In this document: positions 9,407 to 18,588 of the stretch, in pieces | How positions within the stretch are numbered: the stretch's first letter is position 1 | Layout: every line of letters starts with the position of its first letter | Assembly: GCF_019207085.1 (NCBI RefSeq) | Contig: NZ_JAATOM010000006.1 | Span: 62,001-126,000 of the forward strand | Length of the DNA: 64,000 nucleotides | Direction of reading: 5' to 3' | Source of the DNA: Variovorax sp. dw_308 | Lineage (GTDB): Bacteria; Pseudomonadota; Gammaproteobacteria; Burkholderiales; Burkholderiaceae_C | Made by a program: the position numbers and the translations under genes | Notes under the pieces: generated by a model | What the model was told of the DNA's origin: nothing | What the model saw: the letters and a program-made list of their open reading frames with translations, nothing else | Databases searched by the model: none

Positions 9407-9855
9407 CAATGAAGGGTCTGGGGGAGTTCGCTCGCGTCGTCGGGTTCGCGGGCGGAGCCGGGGCTGGCATGGTGCGCGACCATGCGCCAGCCCTCGGCGG
9501 TCTTGTGATAGACGTTGGTGGCCAGCACGTAGGCGTGGCGAGGGCCGTCGGGCGTGAGCACCTCGATGCGCTCCAGCACGTTGTGCACCGCGCTGGCCAG
9601 CGACTCGACCTTGCGCACATGCGCCGGCGTGGCATGGATGGCGCCGTTGCCGAACATCTGCTCGAAGGCTGCCCGGATCGCCACCGGCCCGACCAGGCGC
9701 GGACCGCCAGGATGCACGCAGAACACCTCGTCCTCGTCGGACCAGCAGGCCATCAACGCCTCGACGTCGCCACGCTGCAGCGACTCGTAGAAGGCGGCCT
9801 CGACATCGTCGGCGGTGCCGCCCAGGGCGGCGGCTCGGTGAGGGGTCTTGGGCAT
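9406..9855 (-). CDS. NTF2-like/SnoaL-type small protein
   Basis: A 149-residue protein with the cone-shaped NTF2-like fold: a helical N-terminus (VEAAFYESLQRGDVEALMACW), then DEVFCVHPGGPRLVGPVAIRAAFEQMF, and a C-terminal beta part with GWRMVAHHASP. Related proteins are described as DUF4440/SgcJ-type, without a firm function. I chose the ATG at 9855; the open frame continues 30 codons upstream but without typical sequence. It is cotranscribed and coupled with the YheT-type hydrolase. Confidence 0.75.
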   Translation of the reverse strand: MPKTPHRAAALGGTADDVEAAFYESLQRGDVEALMACWSDEDEVFCVHPGGPRLVGPVAIRAAFEQMFGNGAIHATPAHVRKVESLASAVHNVLERIEVLTPDGPRHAYVLATNVYHKTAEGWRMVAHHASPGSAREPDDASELPQTLH

Positions 9856-9926
9856 GGCCCGATTTTGCCTTGCTCTCCCGTGATCGGTCCGATGGTCGGG
9901 AGGCTTTGATTCACGATCAACTGACA

Positions 9927-9987
9927 AATAAGTGTCGTCAAGCAAGAAATGTCAAGTCTTGACAGCCCGGCACGTTGGGCCGATCTT
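9927..9987. promoter_or_regulatory. Divergent promoter region with a perfect palindrome
   Basis: TGTCAAG-T-CTTGACA at 9950-9964 is a perfect inverted repeat, and each arm also contains a consensus TTGACA -35 pointing outward. Leftward, TTGACA is followed after 17 bases by CTTATT. Rightward, TTGACA is followed after 17 bases by GATCTT. The -10 matches are weak, but the spacing is exact in both directions. This may be a shared operator and back-to-back promoter for the NTF2-like gene and the methyltransferase gene. Confidence 0.45.
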
Positions 9988-10011
9988 GCGCAGACAACTC
10001 CAGGGGATCGC

Positions 10012-10644
10012 ATGCTCACCCAGACCACCCTTGCCGGGCCGGCGCCCGCGCCCTTCCTGGTGCGTCGCCGCATCGCCATCTGGCGGGTTCTGCTGGGCAG
10101 CATCCTGCTCGCGCTGTTGCTCGGGGAATCCGCGTCGCCGCCGCCGTGGCTGATGAGCGCGATGGTGCTGGTGGCGATTGCCTTCGTGAGCCTGGCGCTG
10201 GTGGGACGGCTGTGGTGCGCCCTCTACATCTCCGGACGCAAGGGAACGATGCTGGTGAAGGACGGCCCCTATTCGATGTCGCGCCATCCGCTCTATGTCT
10301 GCAACCTCATCGGCATGGTCGGGCTGGGCGCGCTCACGGGCTCCCTGCTGGTGTTGACCGTGCTGGTCGCCGCTTTCGCGATCCTGTATCCGGCGGTGAT
10401 CAGGGCCGAGGAGCAGCTGATGCAGGACCGCTTTCCCGAGTACGCGGTGTACGCGCACGCCACGCCGGCCTTTGTCCCGCAGGTGGCGCTGTACCGCACG
10501 CCGGCCGAGTGGACCGTCAATGTCCGCGCCTACCTGCGCAACGCCCGTGATTCGATCTGGTTTCCCTTGATGACGGCGGTGATCGCGGGCATCCGGCATG
10601 CGCACGATATCGATGTGCTGCCGGAGTTGTTCGACTTGGTATAG
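10012..10644 (+). CDS. Membrane methyltransferase of the isoprenylcysteine/phospholipid methyltransferase family
   Basis: A 210-residue membrane protein with about four hydrophobic segments. It carries the ICMT-like signature GPYSMSRHPLYVCNLIGMVGLG and the C-terminal EEQLMQDRFPEYAVYA typical of the PEMT/ICMT superfamily, which binds S-adenosylmethionine at the membrane. The methyl acceptor is unknown. The ATG at 10012 follows AGGGGATCG; an upstream in-frame ATG at 9949 lies in the promoter palindrome and is unlikely. It stands alone, convergent with the NAD-binding protein gene. Confidence 0.8.
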   Translation: MLTQTTLAGPAPAPFLVRRRIAIWRVLLGSILLALLLGESASPPPWLMSAMVLVAIAFVSLALVGRLWCALYISGRKGTMLVKDGPYSMSRHPLYVCNLIGMVGLGALTGSLLVLTVLVAAFAILYPAVIRAEEQLMQDRFPEYAVYAHATPAFVPQVALYRTPAEWTVNVRAYLRNARDSIWFPLMTAVIAGIRHAHDIDVLPELFDLV

Positions 10645-10713
10645 GCCCCGAATGCGCCTGCGGCGCCACGTGCGGCCGCAGGAGGCGGCTGCTCTTGCGG
10701 GCGGGCCGTCCAA

Positions 10714-10729
10714 GCCTGCACGGGCAGGC
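10714..10729. other. Small hairpin in a convergent intergenic gap
   Basis: GCCTGC-ACGG-GCAGGC is a perfect 6-bp stem in the 188-base gap (10645-10832) between two convergent genes. There is no T-run, so it may be a weak terminator or processing site. I see nothing else in the gap. Confidence 0.3.
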
Positions 10730-10832
10730 CTCGAGCCGCGGCCCTCAGTCCCTCAAGCGGGTGCACCCAGCGGCACGGCAAAGTCGGTTCCGCGGGTGCC
10801 CCCGAATGAATTCCTGGCAACAACAGACTGCT

Positions 10833-11594
10833 TCACCTTGTTGTGCCTCCCAGCCAGCCGTCCACCACCTCGTCGAGGCTGCCTTGCGTGGCCCGCCACA
10901 CGATCTCCGGCGAGGCCACGTGCACGCCCGGTGGCGCCACTTGCAGGGCGCGCTCGACGAACTCCGCGACCTTGCTCGCGCGCACCGGCTGCTCGCTGCT
11001 CGGCACCATGAAGCGAAAGATCGAAAGCATCCACGCGGCCAGTCGCTCGGCTGGATTCGCGAAGCGCTGCGCCGTCGGCTTCTGCGCCGAGCGCACGAGC
11101 AGCACGCGCTCGAAGCCCAATGCGACGACGGCATGCTCGTCGAGGCCGGCCAGGCCGTGCTTGAGGGCGTCGGGCATGCGGCCTTGCGCATGCGGTTGCA
11201 CGACGGCGATGGTCCGCACGCCGCAGGCCTTCAACCAGCGCGCGAGCTCGGGCAGGTCGGTTGGCGCGGGTGTCCACAGCGCACGCTCGCGATCGTGAAA
11301 GAGCCGAGGCGGATCGAAGGACACCAGCGCCACGTCCGCCGCGCACAAGGGCCACTGCGCGATCGGCAAGGCGGGCACCTGCAAGGACGCGACGCCGCGC
11401 AAGCCATCGGTGATCGGCTCCTTCGCGAGCAACAGCAGCCGCGCATACCGTTGCGCCCCGGCCAGGCGGTTGAACAACTCGTTGCCCAGCGCACCCGTGG
11501 CGCCGGCCAGCAGCAGCGTGGATGCGGCGGTACGTGCAGGCGGTGGCACATGGCGGCCCGCGGCCTGAATCGCTTGAAAGGTATCGACCGCCAT
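10833..11594 (-). CDS. NAD(P)-binding Rossmann-fold protein (atypical SDR)
   Basis: A 253-residue protein with a nucleotide-binding loop GATGALG at about residues 30-36 after a short N-terminal extension. Beta-strand/loop pairs follow as in atypical short-chain dehydrogenases (LLLLAKEP, VALVSFDPP, VRTIAVVQPH). No clear catalytic Tyr-X3-Lys is seen, so it may be a regulatory or redox-sensing member. It is divergent from lemA with only 47 bases between the start codons. Confidence 0.7.
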   Translation of the reverse strand: MAVDTFQAIQAAGRHVPPPARTAASTLLLAGATGALGNELFNRLAGAQRYARLLLLAKEPITDGLRGVASLQVPALPIAQWPLCAADVALVSFDPPRLFHDRERALWTPAPTDLPELARWLKACGVRTIAVVQPHAQGRMPDALKHGLAGLDEHAVVALGFERVLLVRSAQKPTAQRFANPAERLAAWMLSIFRFMVPSSEQPVRASKVAEFVERALQVAPPGVHVASPEIVWRATQGSLDEVVDGWLGGTTR

Positions 11595-11641
11595 GGCATC
11601 TATGCTACCGTCGCCGCCTTGTCTTGCAGGAGGAACGAACG

Positions 11642-12229
11642 ATGAAACGCTGGCTGTTCATGATCATGGTGGCCCTGTCGTTGACGGGCTGTGGTTACAA
11701 CGATTTCCAGACGCTCGACGAGAGCAGCAAGTCGGCCTGGAGCGAGGTGCTCAACCAATACCAGCGGCGCGCGGACCTGGTGCCGAACATCGTGGCCAGC
11801 GTGAAGGGCGAGGCCAGCTTCGAGCAGGACACCTTGACCAAGGTGGTGGAAGCGCGGGCCAAGGCCACGTCGATCCAGGTCACGCCCGAGACGCTCAACA
11901 ACCCCGAGGCCTTCAACAAGTTCCAGCAGGCGCAGGGCGAACTGTCGGGTGCGCTGTCGCGGCTCATGGTGGTGGCCGAGAAGTATCCGCAGCTGCAGGC
12001 CAATCAGGCTTTTCGTGACCTGCGCGTGACGCTGGAGGGCACCGAGAACCGCATCACCGTGGCCCGCAACAACTACATCAAGACGGTGCAGGCGTACAAC
12101 GTGCTCTCGCGCAGCTTCCCGACCAACATCACGGCGAAGATCTTCGGCTATCCGCCGAAGCCGACCTTCAGCGTCGAGAACGAGGCCGAGATCTCGAAGC
12201 CGCCGAAGGTGGACTTCGAAAAGAAATAG
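11642..12229 (+). CDS. lemA: LemA family lipoprotein
   Basis: A 195-residue LemA protein. It has a short signal with lipobox (SLTGC, Cys at about residue 17), then YNDFQTLDESSKSAWSEVLNQYQRRADLVPNIV, the LemA hallmark, and a long helical core. LemA proteins are membrane-attached and often encoded beside TPM-domain proteins, as here; their role is not settled. A strong AGGAGG lies eight bases before the ATG. A longer frame from 11522 has no such features. Confidence 0.92.
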   Translation: MKRWLFMIMVALSLTGCGYNDFQTLDESSKSAWSEVLNQYQRRADLVPNIVASVKGEASFEQDTLTKVVEARAKATSIQVTPETLNNPEAFNKFQQAQGELSGALSRLMVVAEKYPQLQANQAFRDLRVTLEGTENRITVARNNYIKTVQAYNVLSRSFPTNITAKIFGYPPKPTFSVENEAEISKPPKVDFEKK

Positions 12230-12380
12230 GCGCGCTCCCGGTCTCCGCGCAAAACATGTGACTTCCCTCCAGGCTTCGCGCACCGCGTGCGCTTCCGCCC
12301 CTTGCCGAGAACGACGCAGTCGGCTTGGTCATTCCGGGTCCGAGGCGATTTCCGAAGGGACCGTGCCGGGGGCGGCACTG

Positions 12381-13295
12381 GTGAAGCGTGTCCTCGCCGC
12401 CCTCTTGCTGTTCACTCTGGTGCTGGGCACGGCCTTCGCGCAAAACGTGCAGCCGGTGCCCGCGCTCACGGCGCGCGTGATCGATCAGACCGGCACGCTC
12501 GATGCCACGCAGCGCCAGGTGCTGGAGGCCAAGCTCGCCGATTTCGAGACGAAGAAGGGCTCGCAGATCGTCGTGCTGATGGTCGCGACCACGGCGCCCG
12601 AGGACATCGCGAGCTATGCGTACCGCGTGGCGAGCACCTGGAAGATCGGGCGCAAGGACATCGGCGACGGCGTGCTGGTGATCGTTGCCAAGGACGATCG
12701 CAAGATGCGCATCGAGGTGGCCAAGGCCCTCGAAGGCGCGGTGCCCGACCTGGCGGCGGCGCGCATCATCGACAACGAGATGAAGCCGCGCTTCCGCAAC
12801 AACGACTTCGCGGGCGGGCTCAGCGCTGCCACCGACCAGCTCATCGCGCGCATCAATGGCGAGGCGCTGCCGGAGCCGACGGCCCGCGACAGCGGCGACG
12901 ATGGCTTCCACATTGGCGACGTGGACTGGGGCGAACTGGGCATCTTCCTGTTCTTCGGCGTGCTGGTGGTGGGACGGGTGGCACGCTCGATCCTGGGCAG
13001 CAAGCTGGGGCCGCTGGTCACTGGCGTGGGCGCGGGCGTGGTGGCGATGGTGATCACGTCGAGCATCGTGCTCGCGGTGATCGCGGGCATCGTGGCGCTG
13101 GTGTTCACGCTGGTGTCGGGCGCGATCGGCCTGCCGGCGTTGGGCGGCGGGCGGCGCGGCGGCTTTGGCGGGGGCGGCTTCGGTGGGGGGTTCGGCGGCG
13201 GTGGCGGCTTTGGCGGCGGCTCATCGGGCGGCGGCGGTTTCAGCTCCGGCGGGGGCGGCGATTTCGGTGGCGGCGGCGCCTCGGGGGATTGGTAG
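12381..13295 (+). CDS. TPM-domain membrane protein with Gly-rich tail (YgcG-like)
   Basis: About 304 residues. The order is a signal peptide (LAALLLFTLVLGTAFA), a TPM/Psb32 domain at about residues 25-150 (VIDQTGTLDATQR, GDGVLVIVAKDDRKMRIEV), two or three membrane segments at about 185-255, and a Gly-rich C-terminus with repeated GGGGFGGG. TPM domains are associated with membrane-protein or envelope repair and form a common pair with LemA. The start is uncertain: GTG at 12381 sits directly before the signal peptide, but a GTG at 12363 is also possible. No in-frame ATG lies near. Confidence 0.85.
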   Translation: MKRVLAALLLFTLVLGTAFAQNVQPVPALTARVIDQTGTLDATQRQVLEAKLADFETKKGSQIVVLMVATTAPEDIASYAYRVASTWKIGRKDIGDGVLVIVAKDDRKMRIEVAKALEGAVPDLAAARIIDNEMKPRFRNNDFAGGLSAATDQLIARINGEALPEPTARDSGDDGFHIGDVDWGELGIFLFFGVLVVGRVARSILGSKLGPLVTGVGAGVVAMVITSSIVLAVIAGIVALVFTLVSGAIGLPALGGGRRGGFGGGGFGGGFGGGGGFGGGSSGGGGFSSGGGGDFGGGGASGDW

Positions 13296-13297
13296 GC

Positions 13298-13816
13298 ATG
13301 GCCGATTTCTTCTCCAGGCTCGGGCGCATCTGGCGCCATCGCTGGCTCGACGAGGCGCAGGTGCGCCGCGTGCTGCCCGAGGACATGCTGGAGCGGCTGA
13401 CGCGCCGCGTGGCCGCCAGCGAGCATCGCCACACGGGCGAGATCCGCATCTGCGTCGAGGCCGGCCTGCCGATGTCCTACCTGTGGCGCGACGCCCCGGC
13501 GCGGCAGCGCGCGATCATGCTGTTCGGCAAGCTGCGCGTGTGGGACACCGAACAGAACAACGGCGTGCTGGTCTACCTGCTGCTGGCCGAGCACGCGATC
13601 GAGGTCGTGGCCGACCGCGGCATCGATGCGCATGTCGATGACGCCGAATGGGCGGCCATGACGAAGCGCATGGGCGCCGCCTTCCGCGAAGGCCGCTTCG
13701 AGGACGGGCTGACGCAGGCGCTGGAGGAAGTGTCGGCCTTGCTGGTCGAACACTTCCCGAGTGCGCCGGATACGCCCTCGCGCAACGAACTGCCCGATGC
13801 GCCCGTGATCCTGTGA
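13298..13816 (+). CDS. Second TPM-domain protein
   Basis: A 172-residue soluble protein without signal peptide, beginning two bases after the previous stop. It has a TPM-like core: EHRHTGEIRICVEAGL, LFGKLRVWDTEQNNGVLVYLLLAEHAIEVVADRGI. In many proteobacteria LemA and two TPM proteins form one operon, and this arrangement fits. Its stop overlaps the GTG start of the next gene (GTGA). Confidence 0.85.
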   Translation: MADFFSRLGRIWRHRWLDEAQVRRVLPEDMLERLTRRVAASEHRHTGEIRICVEAGLPMSYLWRDAPARQRAIMLFGKLRVWDTEQNNGVLVYLLLAEHAIEVVADRGIDAHVDDAEWAAMTKRMGAAFREGRFEDGLTQALEEVSALLVEHFPSAPDTPSRNELPDAPVIL

Positions 13817-14403
13817 ACGTGCCGGCGGAACAAGCGGCACGCTTCATCGAGGAGGTGCTGCGCAACGATCACAACCGCGTCATCCTCGCGCGAATGCCGG
13901 CGCTGGCGCTGCCCGATGCGTGGCTGGTGGCGGGCTGCCTGTTCCAGACCGTATGGAGCCTCCGTGCCGGGCGCGCGCCGACCGATGGCATCCGCGACTA
14001 CGACCTGTTCTATTTCGATGGCAGCGATTTGTCGGAGAAAGCCGAGCAGGCCGTGGGTGCACGCGTGCATCGCCTGTTCGAAGACCGCGGCATCGTGGTC
14101 GAGGCGAAGAACCAGGCGCGCGTCCATACCTGGTACGGCGACTGGTTCGGGCATGACTATCCGGCGCTGACCTGTGCCCGAGACGGCATCGACCGCTTCC
14201 TGGTGGCCGGCACCTGCGTCGCACTGCAACCGGGCCCGCACGGACCGACGCTGTATGCGCCGCACGGGCTCGACGCGATCTACGACGGCGTGCTGGCGCC
14301 GAATGCGCTGTGCGACCACCGTGCGCTGTACCTGCGCAAGGCCCGCGACTATGCGGCGCGCTGGCCCGGATTGCGGCTGGCTGAGGTAGCTGGGGGCGTT
14401 TGA
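13813..14403 (+). CDS. Nucleotidyltransferase-like protein (COG3575/DUF925 type)
   Basis: A 196-residue protein. The residues WLVAGCLFQTVWSLRAG followed by IRDYDLFYFDG match the family of predicted nucleotidyltransferases in which a D-X-D-like pair binds metal. It starts at a GTG overlapping the TGA of the second TPM gene, so it is probably coupled. The cellular substrate is unknown, and whether it belongs functionally with LemA/TPM is open. A long inverted repeat follows 17 bases after the stop. Confidence 0.75.
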   Translation: MNVPAEQAARFIEEVLRNDHNRVILARMPALALPDAWLVAGCLFQTVWSLRAGRAPTDGIRDYDLFYFDGSDLSEKAEQAVGARVHRLFEDRGIVVEAKNQARVHTWYGDWFGHDYPALTCARDGIDRFLVAGTCVALQPGPHGPTLYAPHGLDAIYDGVLAPNALCDHRALYLRKARDYAARWPGLRLAEVAGGV

Positions 14404-14420
14404 AGCAGGAAATACGGAAT

Positions 14421-14557
14421 CGGACTTGACCGTACGCGAAGGACGCGAAGAAACGCGAAGGACGCAAAAAAGTCAAAAGATAACCAAAGAAGCATTTTTT
14501 GGTTTCCTTTCGCGTCCTTCGCGAAACCTTCGTGTCCTTCGCGTACGGTCAAGTCCG
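14421..14557. repeat. Dispersed repeat arranged as a long inverted repeat
   Basis: Two near-identical arms, 14421-14465 and 14512-14557, face each other across a 46-base A/T-rich middle. Each arm runs from CGGACTTGACCGTACGCGAA to GCGAAGGACGC and contains repeated CGAAGGACGCGAAG units. The arms differ by a few bases. A single arm with 48 of 51 matching bases occurs at 27087-27137. The hairpin may also end transcription of the upstream gene. Confidence 0.85.
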
Positions 14558-14614
14558 CATTCCCGCTGCCTTGGAACCCCTGCGAACCCCCGCCACGGAA
14601 GACATGCCGCCAGG

Positions 14615-14914
14615 TTACTGGCTCGCCCGCGGCCCGCGGGTGAGCGCGGTGGCCGAGGCCAGTCGCTCGCTCGAACCGGACGCACGCGCGGCTGCCGACT
14701 TCACGTCAACGCCGTGGTCGTGCCGCGCCATCTGTGATGCGCATTTCGGCACGGCTCGCTTGTACTTGCTGTGCTTGGCGCTCGCGTTCTGGCAGCCTGG
14801 CGCGGAGGCCTTGGCGGTCAACGCGAAGAGCGTGCACATGAGCGAGATCGCCAGGGCGATGGCGACGGGAATCCAGCGTCGCTTGAAGACGGGTCTGATC
14901 GTTGGGGAATACAT
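14615..14914 (-). CDS. Small hypothetical membrane/secreted protein
   Basis: A possible 99-residue protein with a basic N-terminus (residues 11-13 KRR) and one hydrophobic segment, PVAIALAISLMCTLFALTAKA, that looks like a signal anchor or signal peptide. A low-complexity basic region follows. I recognise no family. The Shine-Dalgarno match is poor and the gene sits alone in a gap of about 730 bases (14404-15136), so it may be spurious. Apart from this frame and the repeat at 14421-14557, I see nothing clear in that gap. Confidence 0.35.
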   Translation of the reverse strand: MYSPTIRPVFKRRWIPVAIALAISLMCTLFALTAKASAPGCQNASAKHSKYKRAVPKCASQMARHDHGVDVKSAAARASGSSERLASATALTRGPRASQ

Positions 14915-15136
14915 GGCAATCGGGAAATCTGAGATCGGGGTGCGCCAGGCCGCCGCCGGTGGGCGTGCGAGCCTTTATTGCGGGCTGCGCGGACGGGTTC
15001 TCCACCGGCCGTGCTCGCGATCTGGCGCTGCGAGTGGGGAGTGTCCGGTCGGCGTCCCCCCTCGACAATGGCCAGAGCGCGCTTTCAGAAGCGGCCCTCA
15101 CGACTTTGGGAAAGGTCGCACAGGAAAAGGACTTCG

Positions 15137-15703
15137 TCAGGCTCCCAGGAGGCGGCGGTTGACCGAGTGGGTCGCGTCCAGCTCCAGTTGCACCGCGCGG
15201 GTGACGTTCGACAACGCCAGCAGCCTGCGGTTGTTCTCGCGCAGCCGCGCCGACATGCCGGTGCAAATGGCCAGCAGCAGCCGCGCCGCGACGGCCGGGT
15301 GGGTGTCGATCAGCGCCAGCAGCATGGCGCTCGACAGGATGGCCAGCTTGACGTCGGTGAGCGCGGTGCAGGTGGCCGAGCGGGGCGAGCCGTCGATGGC
15401 GCCCATGTCGCCGAGCAGGCTGCCGGGGCCGATCATCGAGATGACCAGCCGCTCGCCGGCGATGCCGTTGCCGCTCTCGGCGCGCAGGTCGCCCTCGAGC
15501 ACCAGCGCCATGTAGCCGGTGTCCTCGGTCTCGCCCTCCTCCATCACCACCGTGCCCATGGTGACGAAGACCGGCTCCATCGAGTCCACGATGATCATCG
15601 CGTCGGCCAGGGTGAGCTGGGTCATGGGCGCGGACGCGATCAACAGCCGGGCCGCGCGCTCGCGCAGGTCGGGTGCGGCGAAGGAAGGATGGTCGAACAG
15701 CAT
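15137..15703 (-). CDS. Cyclic nucleotide-binding domain protein
   Basis: A 188-residue protein made almost entirely of a cNMP-binding beta-roll (MEPVFVTMGTVVMEEGETEDTGYMALVLEGDLRA, GERLVISMIGPGSLLGDMGAIDGSPRSATCTALTD). The phosphate-binding cassette GDMGAIDGSPRSATC resembles a CRP-type site. There is no C-terminal helix-turn-helix, so it may be a sensor that acts through a partner. I chose the ATG at 15703. It lies 14 bases downstream of pdeM and may be cotranscribed with it. Confidence 0.8.
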   Translation of the reverse strand: MLFDHPSFAAPDLRERAARLLIASAPMTQLTLADAMIIVDSMEPVFVTMGTVVMEEGETEDTGYMALVLEGDLRAESGNGIAGERLVISMIGPGSLLGDMGAIDGSPRSATCTALTDVKLAILSSAMLLALIDTHPAVAARLLLAICTGMSARLRENNRRLLALSNVTRAVQLELDATHSVNRRLLGA

Positions 15704-15716
15704 CGAGGGTCTGGAA

Positions 15717-16391
15717 CTAAAGTGCCGGCAACGTCCATACGTTGTTGCCACCGACGCCATGGAATCGCCGGTGCGGCATCGCTTCCATCAGCCAGCCGCC
15801 AGTGAACTCCCCGAAGGCAGGCAGGATAGCGCGGTCCGGTTCGCTCACGAAGCAGGGTAAGCGCAAACTGTCGCGTCCACGCCCATGCAACTTGCATACC
15901 GGATGCAGATGACCTGCCAGGACGAAATGCGTGGGGTGCGCTTGCGGATGGTGGCAGCAGGCGAAGGGACCGAGCAGCCAGGGCTCGTCGACCACGTCGA
16001 TGTCCAGCGCACCGGGCGGATCGCCGGCGCGGCTGTCGTGGTTGCCGCGCACCAGCGTCATCGCGATGGCGGCATGGCCCGCGCGCCAGGCTTGCACCGC
16101 GGCGAGCACCGTGCGCGCCTGCGCGGCATGCAGGAAGTCGCCGAGGAACACGATGCGCCGCGGCGCACGGCGCGCGATCAGATCGTCGAGCCGCGCGAGG
16201 TTCTGCCGCGTCGTGCCGCCCGGCACCGGCTGGCCCAGCGCGCGGTACGTCGCGGCCTTGCCGAGGTGCAGGTCGGCGACGAACAGCGTGCCGCCGGCCG
16301 GCCACCAGAGCGCGCGTTGGGGCAGAAGGCAGAGGGACTCACCCGCCCATTGGACCTGGCAAGGCGATGTTTCGGATACGGATACGGACAT
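15717..16391 (-). CDS. pdeM: Ligase-associated DNA damage response endonuclease PdeM
   Basis: A 224-residue calcineurin-like metallophosphoesterase. The metal-binding motifs are in order: DLHLGK, GDFLH, RGNHD and GHLHP. These and the C-terminal GGWLMEAM are typical of PdeM, normally encoded beside the ATP-dependent ligase, Lhr helicase and MBL-fold exonuclease. Here those three lie at 22.6-28.3 kb on the same strand, about 6 kb away. The ATG at 16391 fits the family N-terminus. Confidence 0.88.
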   Translation of the reverse strand: MSVSVSETSPCQVQWAGESLCLLPQRALWWPAGGTLFVADLHLGKAATYRALGQPVPGGTTRQNLARLDDLIARRAPRRIVFLGDFLHAAQARTVLAAVQAWRAGHAAIAMTLVRGNHDSRAGDPPGALDIDVVDEPWLLGPFACCHHPQAHPTHFVLAGHLHPVCKLHGRGRDSLRLPCFVSEPDRAILPAFGEFTGGWLMEAMPHRRFHGVGGNNVWTLPAL

Positions 16392-16480
16392 GGGCGCAGT
16401 GTCCGTCGAGTGTCGCAAAGTTCGAATGCCCCCGGCGCGCCGAAGCCTCTCGTGGACAGCCCCAGCGCGTATGCACCCAG

Positions 16481-16508
16481 GGCGAGCAAAGCGAAGCCTG
16501 CCGCAGGC
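16481..16508. repeat. Short dispersed intergenic repeat with hairpin
   Basis: GGCGAGCAAAGCGAAGCC at 16481-16498 recurs exactly at 63583-63600, also between genes. Here it runs into a small hairpin GCCTG-CCG-CAGGC (16496-16508), just before the end of nadE. I take it as a copy of a genome-wide intergenic element. Confidence 0.5.
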
Positions 16509-16524
16509 GCATTCGGGAGTGGGC

Positions 16525-18588
16525 TTAGTCCGGCACACCTTTCAATTCCGCCAGCCAGACCTCGGCCTCCGAATCGCTCGGCGCGCGCCAGTCGCCGCGC
16601 GGGGACAGCGAGCCGCCGGAGCCGACCTTCGGCCCGTTCGGCACGCAGGAGCGCTTGAACTGGCTGGTCTTGAAGAAGCGCCAGAGGAAGGTGCCGAGGT
16701 GGCGCTTGATGTCGCGCAGCCCGTACTCGTTGCGCACCAGTTCGTGCGAATCGTCCGGCCACGCGCCTTGCGTGAGGTCGTGCCATGCCGTGTAGGCGAG
16801 GAAGGCCACCTTGGTCGGGCGGAAGCCGTAGCGCAGCGTGTAGTAGAGATTGAAGTCCTGCAGCTCGTAGGGGCCGATGGTGTCCTCGGTCTTCTGGCTC
16901 GGCTGGTCGGCGCCGGGCGTGGACGGGATCAGTTCGGGGCTGACCTCGGTGTCGAGGATGGCGCGCAGTACGTCGCTGCCGTCACTGCCGATCTGGCCGG
17001 TGTCGGCGACCCAGCGCACCAGGTGCTTGATCAGCGTCTTCGGCACGCTGGCGTTGACGTTGTAGTGCGACATGTGGTCGCCCACGCCGTAGGTGCACCA
17101 GCCGAGTGCCAGCTCGCTGAGGTCGCCGGTGCCGACCACGATGCCGTTGTGCAGGTTGGCCAGGCGGAACAGGTGGCTGGTGCGCTCGCCGGCCTGCACG
17201 TTCTCGAAGGTGATGTCGTATCGGGGCGCCGCGTCGGAATGGGGATGCTCCAGGTCCTTGAGCATCTGCAGGCAGCTGGGACGGATGTCGATTTCCTGCG
17301 CCGAGCAACCGGTCGCGGCCATCAGCTTGTGCGCCTGCGAGAGGGTGCGGTCGCTGGTGGCAAAGCCGGGCATCGTGTAGGCCAGGATGTTGGCGCGCGG
17401 CAGCTTCAGGCGGTCCATGGCCTGCGCGCAGACCATCAGCGCGTGGGTCGAATCAAGGCCGCCGGAGACGCCGATGACCAGCTTCGAGATGCCGGTCGCC
17501 TCCATGCGCTGCACCAATGACTGCACCTGGATGTTGAACACCTCATGGCAGCGCTCGTCGCGCGTCCTGGCATTGGCCGGCACGTAGGGAAAGCGCTCCA
17601 CCTTTCGCATGAGGCCATGCGGCGGCTGCGCCGGCACGGCCACGTCGAAGGGCACCGTGCGCCACTTCGACAGTTCGGCCTTGTGCTTCTGCACCGACAC
17701 GCCGAAGGAGTTCTGCCGCATGCGCTCGCGCGAGACGCGCTCCAGGTCCACGTCGGCCGAGACGATGTGCGAGCTGTTGCTGAAGCGCTCGCTCTCGGCC
17801 AGCATCTCGCCGCTTTCGTAGATCAGGCCCTGGCCGTCCCAGGCCAGGTCGGTGGTCGACTCGCCGATGCCGGCCGACGAGTACAGGTAGGCCGCCAGGC
17901 AACGCGCCGAATGCAGGCTCACCAGCTGATGCCGATAGGCCGACTTGCCGATGGTGATGTTCGATGCGGAGAGGTTCACCAGCACCGTGGCGCCGGCCAG
18001 CGCGGCGTAGCTCGATGGCGGGATCGGCACCCAGACGTCCTCGCAGATCTCGACGTGCAGCTTGAGCAGCGGGATCTGCCGGCACTGGAACAACAGGTCG
18101 GCGCCGAAGGGGATGCGCTCGCCGCGCCAGTCGATCTCGGTGGACAGCGCGGCATCGGCGGCGTTGAACTGGCGGCCTTCGTAGAACTCGCCGTAGTTGG
18201 GCAGGTAGGTCTTGGGCAGCACGCCGAGCAGCTTGCCGCCGGCGACCACGGCGGCGCAATTGAAGAGCCGATGGTCGACCCGCAGCGGCAGGCCGACGAT
18301 GGCCGCCGCGCCAATGGATGCCGAGGCTTCGACCACCTGCTGCAGCGCGACTCCGCACGCATCGAGCAAGGCGGCCTGGTGGAACAGGTCGTCGCAGGTG
18401 TAGGCCGACAGGCCCAGCTCGGGGAAGGCCACGACGACGGCGCCTTCGGCCGCCGCCTCTCGGTAGAGCCGGATCGCCTCCGCCGCGTTGAACACCGGAT
18501 CGGCCACGCGATTGCGCGGCACGGCGACGGCGACGCGGGCGAAGCCATGCGCGTAGGGGTTGAGGAACGAGAGCTGCGGGTCAGTCAT
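16525..18588 (-). CDS. nadE: Glutamine-dependent NAD+ synthetase
   Basis: A 687-residue two-domain enzyme that amidates nicotinic acid adenine dinucleotide to NAD+ with ATP and glutamine. The N-terminal nitrilase-type glutaminase shows its triad: Glu in [15 protein letters not shown], Lys in [14 protein letters not shown] and Cys in VEICEDVW. The C-terminal synthase has the ATP loop [12 protein letters not shown]. The length and insertions match the long form known from Mycobacterium tuberculosis. It appears to be transcribed alone, divergent from the next hydrolase. Confidence 0.94.
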   Translation of the reverse strand: MTDPQLSFLNPYAHGFARVAVAVPRNRVADPVFNAAEAIRLYREAAAEGAVVVAFPELGLSAYTCDDLFHQAALLDACGVALQQVVEASASIGAAAIVGLPLRVDHRLFNCAAVVAGGKLLGVLPKTYLPNYGEFYEGRQFNAADAALSTEIDWRGERIPFGADLLFQCRQIPLLKLHVEICEDVWVPIPPSSYAALAGATVLVNLSASNITIGKSAYRHQLVSLHSARCLAAYLYSSAGIGESTTDLAWDGQGLIYESGEMLAESERFSNSSHIVSADVDLERVSRERMRQNSFGVSVQKHKAELSKWRTVPFDVAVPAQPPHGLMRKVERFPYVPANARTRDERCHEVFNIQVQSLVQRMEATGISKLVIGVSGGLDSTHALMVCAQAMDRLKLPRANILAYTMPGFATSDRTLSQAHKLMAATGCSAQEIDIRPSCLQMLKDLEHPHSDAAPRYDITFENVQAGERTSHLFRLANLHNGIVVGTGDLSELALGWCTYGVGDHMSHYNVNASVPKTLIKHLVRWVADTGQIGSDGSDVLRAILDTEVSPELIPSTPGADQPSQKTEDTIGPYELQDFNLYYTLRYGFRPTKVAFLAYTAWHDLTQGAWPDDSHELVRNEYGLRDIKRHLGTFLWRFFKTSQFKRSCVPNGPKVGSGGSLSPRGDWRAPSDSEAEVWLAELKGVPD

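Noticed and set aside
12258..12380. N-terminal extension of the TPM protein
   Set aside because: The frame is open upstream, but the sequence lacks family similarity and would hide the signal peptide.
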